Below, piece by piece: positions 33,882 to 40,864 of a stretch of DNA of 64,000 nucleotides. A model generated the notes under the pieces. It was not told the origin of the DNA and did not search any database. It saw only the letters and a program-made list of their open reading frames with translations. Origin of the DNA: Vicingus serpentipes (GTDB lineage: Bacteria; Bacteroidota; Bacteroidia; Flavobacteriales_E; Vicingaceae); NCBI RefSeq assembly GCF_007993035.1, contig NZ_VOOS01000001.1:310001-374000 (forward strand), read 5' to 3'. The translations under genes and the position numbers were made by a program. Within the stretch, counting starts at the first letter, position 1; each line of letters starts with the position of its first letter.

Positions 33882-34505
33882 TTAATTTGAGTTACGCTTA
33901 TCTATTTCTTCTTTAATTTTAGATGCTTCTTCATAATCTTCATTATCAATAGCTGATTGTAATCTAGCATTTAATTCTTCATTTGTTAAATCAGAATAAT
34001 TTAATGGTTTAGGAGAAGTAACAGACTCTGTAAGTTCATCTTCTATTTCATTAATTTGATTTTCTATATCAGAAGAATCATCAGAAGCAGATTCATCTAA
34101 AATAATTCCAGCACTCGATAATATAAATTCATAAGTTGAAATAGGACATTTAAAACGAACAGCTAAAGCAATAGCATCTGATGTTCTGGTATCAATTTCA
34201 ACTTCTTTACCATCCTTTTCTGTAATTAATTTAGCATAAAAAATTCCTTCAACAAGATTGTAAATAATAATCTCTTTTACATGAATTTCGTAAGCATCTG
34301 AAAAAGTTTTAAATAAATCATGAGTTAATGGACGACTTGGCGTCATAGACTCTAACTCTATAGCTATTGCTTGTGCTTCAAACCCTCCAATAATAATTGG
34401 AAGTCTTCTTTTTGCCCCTACTTTCTCCCCTAGTACTAAAGCATAAGCTCCAGTTTGAGTTTGACTGTATGACAATCCTATTATTTCTAATTCTATCTTT
34501 TCCAT
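33882..34505 (-). CDS. Bifunctional nuclease (BFN/DUF151) with C-terminal UvrB/UvrC motif
   Basis: 207 residues from the ATG at 34505. Residues 1-135 form the BFN domain (IIGLSYSQTQTGAYALVLGE, GFEAQAIAIELE, SRPLTHDLF, VEIDTRTSDAIALAVRFKCPI), a family with reported DNase and RNase activity in plants and Thermotoga. An acidic linker leads to a UVR helix pair (NEELNARLQSAIDNEDYEEASKIKEEI), a protein-protein contact motif. The combination is standard in Bacteroidota. Nuclease substrate unknown. Upstream of nupC in the same operon, after the Etf terminator. Confidence 0.88.
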   Translation of the reverse strand: MEKIELEIIGLSYSQTQTGAYALVLGEKVGAKRRLPIIIGGFEAQAIAIELESMTPSRPLTHDLFKTFSDAYEIHVKEIIIYNLVEGIFYAKLITEKDGKEVEIDTRTSDAIALAVRFKCPISTYEFILSSAGIILDESASDDSSDIENQINEIEDELTESVTSPKPLNYSDLTNEELNARLQSAIDNEDYEEASKIKEEIDKRNSN

Positions 34506-34510
34506 CAACG

Positions 34511-34538
34511 TAAAAAGGGGGATTTTACATCCCCCTTA
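34511..34538 (-). terminator. Terminator of the etfB-etfA operon
   Basis: Arms AAGGGGGAT and ATCCCCCTT with a 5-nt loop and a U run on the minus strand. It lies between the etfA stop and the bifunctional-nuclease start. Confidence 0.9.
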
Positions 34539-34554
34539 TTTGGTTAGTTAATTT

Positions 34555-35517
34555 CTAATTTTGAGCCTTTAATTTCTTAATTGCTTCTATTAATTTAGGT
34601 ACAACTTCAAAAGCATCTCCAACTATTCCATAGTCTGCAGCTTTAAAGAATGGTGCTTCAGCGTCAGTGTTAATCGCTACAATTACCTTACTACCATTAA
34701 CTCCTGCTAAATGTTGTATAGCTCCAGAAATACCTATTGCAAAATATAAATTTGGACGAATCGCAAAACCAGTTTGACCAACATGCTCATGGTGAGGTCT
34801 CCATCCAATATCTGCTACTGGACGAGAACAAGCTGTTGCTGCTCCTAATTCTTTAGCTAATTCCTCAATCATTCCCCAGTTTTCTGGTCCTTTTAATCCT
34901 CTACCAGCAGAAACTACAATATCAGCTTCTGTTAATGATAATTCTGTAGATTCTTTTCTTACTTCTTTTACTTTTAAGTTTGTAGATGGAATTTCAACTG
35001 AAAAAGCTTCAACAGTAGCACTTCCTTCTCCTATTTTCTTTTCAATAGAATTTGGTAAAACTGACACAATTTTAGTTGCTGAATTTACTTCTACAAAGGC
35101 GAAAGCTTTCCCTGAGAAAACAGCTTTTTTAACAATAAACCCACCATCAGTATTCGGTAAAGATATCGCTCCTGTTACTAAACCAGCATCTAATTTTGCT
35201 GCTAATCTTGGTGCAACAGATTTACCTGAATAATCATGAGAAAAAATAATAGTATCTGCTCCAACTGATTTTGCAGCTTCTGCTATCACATGAGTTATTT
35301 TTTGAGGGTCAAAATTATCTAAAGATGCATCAGAAGCATGTAATACTTTTGAAACACCATATTTCCCTAAATCTTCAATACCAGAAACAGTTCCTGTAAC
35401 AATAGCTACAGCTGAACTTCCCGTTTGTTGAGCCAATTGAGCTCCATAACTTACTGCTTCAAAAGCATTTTTGGTTAAAGCACCATTGTTTGAATCAGCA
35501 TATATTAAAATTGACAT
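34555..35517 (-). CDS. etfA: Electron transfer flavoprotein, alpha subunit
   Basis: 320 residues, of normal length. The N-terminal alpha/beta domain (SILIYADSNNGALTKNAFEAVSYG) and the conserved C-terminal FAD-binding segment (VVSAGRGLKGPENWGMIEELAKELGAATACSRPVADIGW, then VGQTGFAIRPNLYFAIGISGAIQHLAGVNGSKVIVAINTD) identify EtfA. With EtfB it accepts electrons from acyl-CoA dehydrogenases and passes them to the quinone pool. Second gene of a two-gene operon, 26 nt after etfB. Confidence 0.97.
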   Translation of the reverse strand: MSILIYADSNNGALTKNAFEAVSYGAQLAQQTGSSAVAIVTGTVSGIEDLGKYGVSKVLHASDASLDNFDPQKITHVIAEAAKSVGADTIIFSHDYSGKSVAPRLAAKLDAGLVTGAISLPNTDGGFIVKKAVFSGKAFAFVEVNSATKIVSVLPNSIEKKIGEGSATVEAFSVEIPSTNLKVKEVRKESTELSLTEADIVVSAGRGLKGPENWGMIEELAKELGAATACSRPVADIGWRPHHEHVGQTGFAIRPNLYFAIGISGAIQHLAGVNGSKVIVAINTDAEAPFFKAADYGIVGDAFEVVPKLIEAIKKLKAQN

Positions 35518-35543
35518 AATTTTCTTTTTTAAAGTTCTTAATT

Positions 35544-36284
35544 TTAGATAGCTTTTGCTTCGTTATGTAATAAACTAACTAATTCTTCAACATTATCAGC
35601 AGAAACTAATTTACAAGCTGATTTTGCAGGAAGCAATTCAAAGTTTTTAATAGAAGTCACAGCATTAACATCAACTCCAGCCTCAACAGCTAAAGGTTTA
35701 GTTCTTGCAGCCATAATCCCTCTCATGTTAGGTATTCTTGCTTCTGCCATTCCTTTTGCAGCACTTAAAACTAATGCTCCAGTTACTTCAACAACCTCAA
35801 CTCCACCTTCAATATCTCTCTCAATTGTTGCAACTCCTCCATTTACATCAAATTTAGTTGCTAATGAAACATAAGGTAAGTTTAACAATTCGGCAACCAT
35901 TCCACCAACTTGAGAACCATTATAATCAATAGTCTCTTTTCCTAAAAATATTAAATCAAATCCTTTGTCTTTAGCATAATTAGAAATTTGTTTTGAAACA
36001 GAAAGAGCATCTGTAGCAACAGTATCAATTCTAACTGCATCATCAGCACCAATTGCTAAAGCTTTTCTAATAATAGGATCGTTTTCAACTCCTCCTACAT
36101 TTAAAACAGTAACAGAACCTCCATTTGCTTCTTTCAACTCTAATCCTCTAACTAATGCATACCATTCATCGTAAGGGTTTACAATAAATTGGACTCCATT
36201 TTCATCAAACTTCGTATTACCATCCGTAAAGGCAATTTTAGCAGTTGTATCAGGAGCTTTACTTATACAAACTAATATTTTCAT
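35544..36284 (-). CDS. etfB: Electron transfer flavoprotein, beta subunit
   Basis: 246 residues. It starts MKILVCISKAPDTTAKI and contains FIVNPYDEWYALVRGLELKEANGG, GADDAVRIDT, and FLGKETIDYNGSQVGGMVAELLNLPYVS, the EtfB signature region that binds AMP. It forms a heterodimer with EtfA. Fatty-acid beta-oxidation genes are not adjacent. A -7-like element (TAATTTCG) lies about 60 nt upstream. Confidence 0.97.
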   Translation of the reverse strand: MKILVCISKAPDTTAKIAFTDGNTKFDENGVQFIVNPYDEWYALVRGLELKEANGGSVTVLNVGGVENDPIIRKALAIGADDAVRIDTVATDALSVSKQISNYAKDKGFDLIFLGKETIDYNGSQVGGMVAELLNLPYVSLATKFDVNGGVATIERDIEGGVEVVEVTGALVLSAAKGMAEARIPNMRGIMAARTKPLAVEAGVDVNAVTSIKNFELLPAKSACKLVSADNVEELVSLLHNEAKAI

Positions 36285-36592
36285 AATTATATATTATATA
36301 TGTTTTATAATTGTTTTGACTGCAACGAAATTAATAATAATAGCCCATATAAAAAAAATGATACTCATCAATAACTAACATGTTTTTAACATAAAATAGA
36401 ATTTAAAAAATTGATAAGAATTTGTTTAAAATTTTGATTTTAAATTGACAAAATAATTGTAGAAAATAGAACTCATTAACTATTATAAAAATATCAAATA
36501 GGGCTTTTTAATTTTTTAAAATAATTTTTGACGAAATAAAATTATTTTGAAAGTATTTTTTATATAGTTTTGCCTCATCAACTAAACAAATA
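36285..36592. other. Divergent intergenic region between etfB and the asnA leader
   Basis: 308 bp of very AT-rich sequence, containing the etfB promoter region on the left and the -7 box of the attenuated amino-acid operon on the right (36565). No gene is supported apart from the leader ORF that follows. Confidence 0.5.
36547..36572 (+). promoter_or_regulatory. Promoter of the attenuated asnA/aromatic operon
   Basis: TAGTTTTG (36565-36572) matches the -7 consensus; TTG at 36547-36549 lies 15 nt upstream, slightly closer than usual. RNA would start near 36578, about 15 nt before the first leader ORF. Confidence 0.6.
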
Positions 36593-36640
36593 ATGAAAAC
36601 AAATTTTAATAATAACTTTTATTTTAATCCTAAAAACTAG
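36593..36640 (+). CDS. Leader peptide 1 (Asn/Phe-rich attenuator ORF)
   Basis: 15 codons encoding MKTNFNNNFYFNPKN: six Asn, three Phe and one Tyr, ending in TAG. It lies ~15 nt downstream of a promoter and immediately before a terminator, with asnA (asparagine synthesis) and the aromatic genes downstream. The RNA can fold as 1:2 (TCCTA 36628-36632 with TAGGA 36638-36642, covering the stop), 2:3 (GAAAGGTT 36644-36651 with AGCCTTTC 36675-36682) or 3:4 (the terminator). Ribosomes stalling on scarce Asn-tRNA or Phe/Tyr-tRNA would free segment 2 and prevent termination. The peptide probably has no other function. Confidence 0.75.
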   Translation: MKTNFNNNFYFNPKN

Positions 36641-36672
36641 GACGAAAGGTTATTTTATATAAAATATTTACG

Positions 36673-36704
36673 AAAGCCTTTCAATTTTGAAAGGCTTTTT
36701 TTTT
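36673..36704 (+). terminator. Attenuator terminator 1
   Basis: Arms AAAGCCTTTC (36673-36682) and GAAAGGCTTT (36689-36698), 6-nt loop, followed by a run of T. Its 5' arm is also complementary to GAAAGG in the leader just after the stop codon. Confidence 0.9.
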
Positions 36705-36714
36705 GAAACAAAAC

Positions 36715-36774
36715 ATGATGAACTTTTACTTTAATAACAATTTTAATTATGCAACCCCACCTGGAGGAGACTGA
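36715..36774 (+). CDS. Leader peptide 2 (Asn/Phe/Tyr-rich attenuator ORF)
   Basis: 19 codons encoding MMNFYFNNNFNYATPPGGD: six Asn, three Phe and two Tyr, with a ribosome-stalling-prone Pro-Pro-Gly-Gly end. The core NFYFNNNFN is the exact reverse of the leader 1 core NFNNNFYFN. It begins 11 nt after terminator 1, so it is translated only when terminator 1 is read through. Its last codons contain GGAGGAGA, whose GGAGA can pair with TCTCC (36803-36807) in terminator 2, a possible antiterminator. It is followed by asnA. Confidence 0.7.
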   Translation: MMNFYFNNNFNYATPPGGD

Positions 36775-36794
36775 AATTTTATATCAATTTTTTT

Positions 36795-36827
36795 AAAGCC
36801 TTTCTCCAAACAGAGAAAGGCTTTTTT
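36795..36827 (+). terminator. Attenuator terminator 2, before asnA
   Basis: Perfect 12-bp stem: AAAGCCTTTCTC (36795-36806) and GAGAAAGGCTTT (36813-36824), 6-nt loop, then T run. The 5' arm can also pair with the 3' arm of terminator 1 (GAAAGGCTTT). Confidence 0.92.
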
Positions 36828-36868
36828 ATTTTAAAATCAAATCATAACCAATTATAAAAACTAAAAAA

Positions 36869-37906
36869 ATGAGCGAATTAATTTTACCAAAAGATTACAA
36901 ACCTGCACTTGATGTTGAGACAACAGAAAAGGCAATTAAAAAAATTAAAGACTACTTTCAAGTAGCCATTGCAGATGAATTATTATTAAGAAGAGTTACT
37001 GCTCCTATAATCGTTTTAAGAGGAACAGGAATTAACGATGATTTAAATGGTATTGAAAGACCAGTATCTTTTCCTATTAAAGGAATGGACGAACAAAAAG
37101 CAGAAGTAGTTCACTCGCTAGCAAAATGGAAACGTTTAAAGTTAGCCGATTTAAAATTAGAAACTGGTCGTGGAATTTATACTGACATGAATGCTCTAAG
37201 ACCAGATGAAGAACTAGGAAGCTTACACTCTATATATGTTGACCAATGGGATTGGGAAAAAACAATTGACCAAAAAGATAGAACTATAGATTATCTAAAA
37301 GAAACTGTAGAGAAAATCTTTAATGTATATAAAAGAACTGAAGAACATTTAACAAAAGAGTACCCAGAAATAAAACAAACTTTACCAAGTAAAATCACTT
37401 TTGTTTATGCTGAAGATTTATTAAGAGAATACCCTGAATTAACTGTAAAACAGAGAGAAACAGAAGCTGCTAAAAAGTATGGTGCTGTTTTCATAATTGG
37501 AATAGGTGGAAAACTTTCAAACGGAGAACCTCACGATGGTAGAGCTCCAGATTATGATGATTGGACAACTGAAACTAAAGAAGGTTATTACGGTTTAAAC
37601 GGAGATATTGTTTTCTGGAACCCTACAATTGAAAGAGCTTTCGAAGTATCATCAATGGGAATTAGAGTTGACAAAAAAGCGTTATTAAAACAATTGGAAA
37701 TTTCTGGTGAAGAAAGTAGAAAAGAATTTTTGTTTCATAAGTTATTATTAAATGATCAGCTTCCTTACACAATTGGTGGCGGAATTGGCCAATCGAGAAC
37801 TTGCATGTACTTGTTACAAAAGGCTCATGTTGGTGAAGTTCAAGCTAGTATTTGGCCAAAATCAATGAAAGAAATCTGTTCTTACTCTGGAATTAAATTA
37901 TTATAA
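36869..37906 (+). CDS. asnA: Aspartate-ammonia ligase (AsnA-type asparagine synthetase)
   Basis: 345 residues, the family length. It makes asparagine from aspartate, ammonia and ATP. AsnA signatures: VTAPIIVLRGTGINDDLNGIERPVSF, AKWKRLKLADLKLETGRGIYTDMNALRPDEE, LHSIYVDQWDWEK and GGGIGQSRTCMYLLQKAHVGEVQ, the class II tRNA-synthetase-like motif 3. It is preceded by two tandem leader-peptide/terminator units rich in Asn codons and followed after one base by a Tyr/Phe leader ORF. It is therefore the first structural gene of an operon continuing into aromatic amino-acid synthesis. Confidence 0.97.
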   Translation: MSELILPKDYKPALDVETTEKAIKKIKDYFQVAIADELLLRRVTAPIIVLRGTGINDDLNGIERPVSFPIKGMDEQKAEVVHSLAKWKRLKLADLKLETGRGIYTDMNALRPDEELGSLHSIYVDQWDWEKTIDQKDRTIDYLKETVEKIFNVYKRTEEHLTKEYPEIKQTLPSKITFVYAEDLLREYPELTVKQRETEAAKKYGAVFIIGIGGKLSNGEPHDGRAPDYDDWTTETKEGYYGLNGDIVFWNPTIERAFEVSSMGIRVDKKALLKQLEISGEESRKEFLFHKLLLNDQLPYTIGGGIGQSRTCMYLLQKAHVGEVQASIWPKSMKEICSYSGIKLL

Positions 37907-37907
37907 A

Positions 37908-37961
37908 ATGAACAAAAGCATCACATACTTTTTTTATTATTTCTTCAACTTCAAAAATTGA
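37908..37961 (+). CDS. Leader peptide 3 (Tyr/Phe-rich pheA attenuator ORF)
   Basis: 17 codons encoding MNKSITYFFYYFFNFKN: five Phe and three Tyr, with eight of nine residues from 7 to 15 aromatic, comparable in character to enterobacterial PheL. It begins one base after the asnA stop, so it is translationally coupled to asnA. TTCTTCA (37941-37947, in Phe codons) can pair with TGAAGGG (37986-37992), overlapping the 5' arm of terminator 3. Stalling at the earlier Tyr/Phe codons would leave this free to form an antiterminator. Prephenate dehydratase is next. Confidence 0.85.
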   Translation: MNKSITYFFYYFFNFKN

Positions 37962-37987
37962 GGGTTACCTAATCATGTTTAAAACTG

Positions 37988-38014
37988 AAGGGAGCCTAAT
38001 AAGCTCCCTTTTTT
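37988..38014 (+). terminator. Attenuator terminator 3, before pheA
   Basis: Arms AAGGGAGC (37988-37995) and GCTCCCTT (38003-38010) with a 7-nt loop, then T run to 38014. It lies 27 nt after the aromatic leader stop and 21 nt before pheA. Confidence 0.93.
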
Positions 38015-38035
38015 ATTTTAATAAAATTTAAACTT

Positions 38036-38857
38036 ATGAAAATAGCAATACAAGGAATAGAAGGATGCTTTCATCAAATAGCAGCCAATAAATTTTTCAA
38101 TAGAGAAGTGGAAGTGCTTTGTTGCGTAAACTTCCATGAGTTAGTAAATAAAGTTACAACTCAACAAGAATGTGATTTAGGTATTATGGCAATAGAAAAT
38201 TCTATTGCAGGAAGCATTTTACAAAATTACAAGTTATTACAGCAGTCTAATTTAAAAATAATTGGAGAAGTATACTTACCAATTGTTCAAAATTTGATTG
38301 TGATACCGGGAACTAAAATTGAAGATATAGAAGAGATTCATTCTCACCCTATGGCAATTTACCAATGTAGTGAATTTCTTTCTAAGCTAAAAAATATAAA
38401 AGTTATAGAAACTGAAGATACTGCGGCGAGTGTTAAAAGAATTAAAGACAATAACTGGGGAAAAAAAGCAGCTATTTCAAGTGAGTTATCAGCTTCTATT
38501 TACGGAATGGAAATTTTAACTAGTTCAATTGAAACAAACAAAGCTAATTACACACGCTTTTTAATACTAAGTAAAAATGAAATTGAAGAAGTTAAAGACA
38601 CTAATAAAGCATCCCTTTATTTTTCAGTAGAAAATACCAAAGGAAGCTTGGCTAAAGTGTTAGAATTAATAACAAAAAATGACATTAATCTAACTAAACT
38701 ACAGTCGTTTCCAATTGTTGGATCTAGTTGGCAATATTATTTCCATAGCGATTTAGAATATAGTGCCTACAGCAATTTCAACAACTTAATTCTACAATTA
38801 AATAATCACACAACTAAAGTTAAAATATTAGGAAACTACAAAAAAGGAATAAAATGA
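38036..38857 (+). CDS. pheA: Prephenate dehydratase with ACT domain
   Basis: 273 residues. The catalytic domain (1-180) starts KIAIQGIEGCFHQIAANKFF and has CDLGIMAIENSIAGSI (the substrate-binding IENS) and the YTRFLIL Thr-Arg-Phe motif near 175 essential for dehydration. Residues 195-270 are an ACT domain (KGSLAKVLELITKNDINLTKLQSFP) with the Bacteroidota variant of the ESRP motif, which usually binds Phe for feedback inhibition. It has no chorismate mutase domain; that is fused to the DAHP synthase gene downstream. First gene of the aromatic part of the operon, overlapping the next gene by 4 bp. Confidence 0.95.
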   Translation: MKIAIQGIEGCFHQIAANKFFNREVEVLCCVNFHELVNKVTTQQECDLGIMAIENSIAGSILQNYKLLQQSNLKIIGEVYLPIVQNLIVIPGTKIEDIEEIHSHPMAIYQCSEFLSKLKNIKVIETEDTAASVKRIKDNNWGKKAAISSELSASIYGMEILTSSIETNKANYTRFLILSKNEIEEVKDTNKASLYFSVENTKGSLAKVLELITKNDINLTKLQSFPIVGSSWQYYFHSDLEYSAYSNFNNLILQLNNHTTKVKILGNYKKGIK

Positions 38858-40020
38858 ACATTCAAACAGCAAATAGAATAAACACCGTAAATGAATACTA
38901 TTTCTCAAAAAAAATGAAAGAGATAGATGAGTTAAATAAGGTTGGGAAAAAGGTAATAAACTTAGGAATTGGAAGCCCAGATTTAGCCCCTGAATTAGGA
39001 GTTGTAAAAGCATTAACTGACTCAGCTAATGCCTTTAACAACCATGCTTACCAAAGCTATAAAGGCATTCCTGAATTAAGATATGCAATGGCAAATTGGT
39101 ACAATTCTATTTACGAAATAGCTATCGATAGCAATCATGAAGTTCTACCATTAATTGGTTCTAAAGAAGGAATTATGCACATCAGCATGACCTACCTTAA
39201 TGAAGGTGATGAAGTTTTGGTGCCAAATCCGGGTTACCCAACCTACACTTCTGCTACTAATTTAGCTGGAGGAAAGGTTGTACACTACAATTTGGATGAG
39301 AGTAACGATTGGGACATTAACCTAAAAGAGATTGAACAACTTATATCAGCCAAAACTAAATTAATGTGGGTAAACTACCCTAATATGCCAACTGGTGCAA
39401 ATGGAAATTGGAACACTTTAAAACAATTGATTGCTTTAGCCAAAAGCAATAACATTTTAATTTGTAATGATAATCCTTACAGCTTAACCTTAAATGATAC
39501 TCCAAAAAGTCTGTTGGAATTAGACCCAAACAAAAAAGTTGTAATGGAACTTAATTCGTTAAGTAAATCGCATAATATGGCAGGTTGGAGATTAGGAATG
39601 TTAGTAGCAAATCAATCACGAATTGATGAAATATTAAAATTTAAAAGCAACATGGATTCGGGAATGTTTTTACCAGTACAACATGCTGCCATTAAAGCAC
39701 TCGAATTAGGTAAAGATTGGTACAAAAGCAATAATTTAATTTATGAAGAACGCAGAAAAAAGGTTTGGGAATTGTTAGATGTAATAAAATGTAAATACAG
39801 CAAAAATCAAGTTGGGATGTTTGTTTGGGCTAAAATTCCTGAAAGCATTTCAAATTCAACTTCTTTTTCAGATTTGCTATTGTACAATACTAAAGTTTTC
39901 ATTACTCCTGGAAGCATCTTTGGCAGTAAAGGAGGTAAATTCATTAGAGTTTCATTATGTAATAATATTGAAACATTAGATGAAGCAATAACTAGAATTA
40001 AAAAATTTATAGCACAATGA
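38854..40020 (+). CDS. PLP-dependent aminotransferase, class I/II (aromatic or aspartate type)
   Basis: 388 residues with fold type I features: GIGSPDLAP, AYQSYKGIPELRYAMANWY, VNYPNMPTGANG and the PLP-binding Lys in LNSLSKSHNMAGWRLGML near 239. By position between prephenate dehydratase and prephenate dehydrogenase it is probably the aminotransferase that makes Phe and Tyr from phenylpyruvate and 4-hydroxyphenylpyruvate. Specificity cannot be read from sequence; an aspartate or diaminopimelate-type enzyme is the alternative. It overlaps the genes on both sides by 4 bp. Confidence 0.9.
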   Translation: MNIQTANRINTVNEYYFSKKMKEIDELNKVGKKVINLGIGSPDLAPELGVVKALTDSANAFNNHAYQSYKGIPELRYAMANWYNSIYEIAIDSNHEVLPLIGSKEGIMHISMTYLNEGDEVLVPNPGYPTYTSATNLAGGKVVHYNLDESNDWDINLKEIEQLISAKTKLMWVNYPNMPTGANGNWNTLKQLIALAKSNNILICNDNPYSLTLNDTPKSLLELDPNKKVVMELNSLSKSHNMAGWRLGMLVANQSRIDEILKFKSNMDSGMFLPVQHAAIKALELGKDWYKSNNLIYEERRKKVWELLDVIKCKYSKNQVGMFVWAKIPESISNSTSFSDLLLYNTKVFITPGSIFGSKGGKFIRVSLCNNIETLDEAITRIKKFIAQ

Positions 40021-40859
40021 GAAATATAGGAATTATAGGATTGGGATTGATTGGTGGTTCACTAGGTCTTTCTTTACAAAAAGAAGGATTTATTGTTTTT
40101 GGTTTAGATGTTCAAACAGCTCATCAAAGTCAAGCATTAAAGTTAGGATTGATAAATAAAATAGCTAATGAACAAACGCTTCTAGATGAGTGTAATATTA
40201 TCATTGTAGCAACACCAACAACAGTGAGCACGTCAATAATTACGAGCTTATTAGATAATATTCAACCTCAACAAGTAATAATAGATATGGGCTCTACAAA
40301 AAGTAAAATTTGTGATGCATTAAAACAACATCCTAGCAGAAAAAACTTTGTAGCTGCCCACCCTATTGCTGGAACAGAAAATTCAGGGCCACAAGCTGCC
40401 ATTCAAAATTTGTTTGATGGTAAAAAAATTGTGATTTGTGATAAAGAGGATAGTAATGAGAATCTACTATCACAAATAGTTGAGTTATTTAAAAAGCTAA
40501 AAAGCGATATCGTTTTTATGAACTCGAAAGAGCATGACAAACATTTAGCTTACATCTCTCACTTATCTCATATCTGCTCTTTCGCTTTAAGCTTAACAGT
40601 TTTAGCTATTGAAAAAGATGAACAAAATATCTTCAACTTAGCTGGAAGTGGATTTTCATCAACTGCACGATTGGCAAAAAGTTCTCCTCAAATGTGGGAG
40701 TCTATTGCGATGCAAAACAAAGAGAATTTATTGCCAGCAATTGAAAGTTATATCGAGAAATTAAAAACGTTGAAACAAAACATTGAGGAAGGTAATTCTA
40801 CGGAATTAATAAGTAGCATGAAAAAAGCAAATGAAATAAGAAAAATTATAAAAAACTAA
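40017..40859 (+). CDS. tyrA: Prephenate dehydrogenase
   Basis: 280 residues. The NAD(P)-binding Rossmann motif GLGLIGGSLG lies at 6-15, followed by the TyrA catalytic patterns DMGSTKSKICDAL, AAHPIAGTENSGPQAA (His and the TENSG loop) and HLAYISHLSHICSFAL. It oxidatively decarboxylates prephenate to 4-hydroxyphenylpyruvate for Tyr. There is no ACT domain and no fused mutase. It overlaps the aminotransferase by 4 bp and precedes the DAHP synthase fusion by 5 nt, so the four genes are one mRNA. Confidence 0.95.
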   Translation: MRNIGIIGLGLIGGSLGLSLQKEGFIVFGLDVQTAHQSQALKLGLINKIANEQTLLDECNIIIVATPTTVSTSIITSLLDNIQPQQVIIDMGSTKSKICDALKQHPSRKNFVAAHPIAGTENSGPQAAIQNLFDGKKIVICDKEDSNENLLSQIVELFKKLKSDIVFMNSKEHDKHLAYISHLSHICSFALSLTVLAIEKDEQNIFNLAGSGFSSTARLAKSSPQMWESIAMQNKENLLPAIESYIEKLKTLKQNIEEGNSTELISSMKKANEIRKIIKN

Positions 40860-40864
40860 AAAAG

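Noticed and set aside
36593-36827. Amino-acid riboswitch or T-box upstream of asnA
   Set aside because: No T-box sequence (AGGGUGGNACCGCG) or known riboswitch core is visible; leader ORFs explain the structure better.
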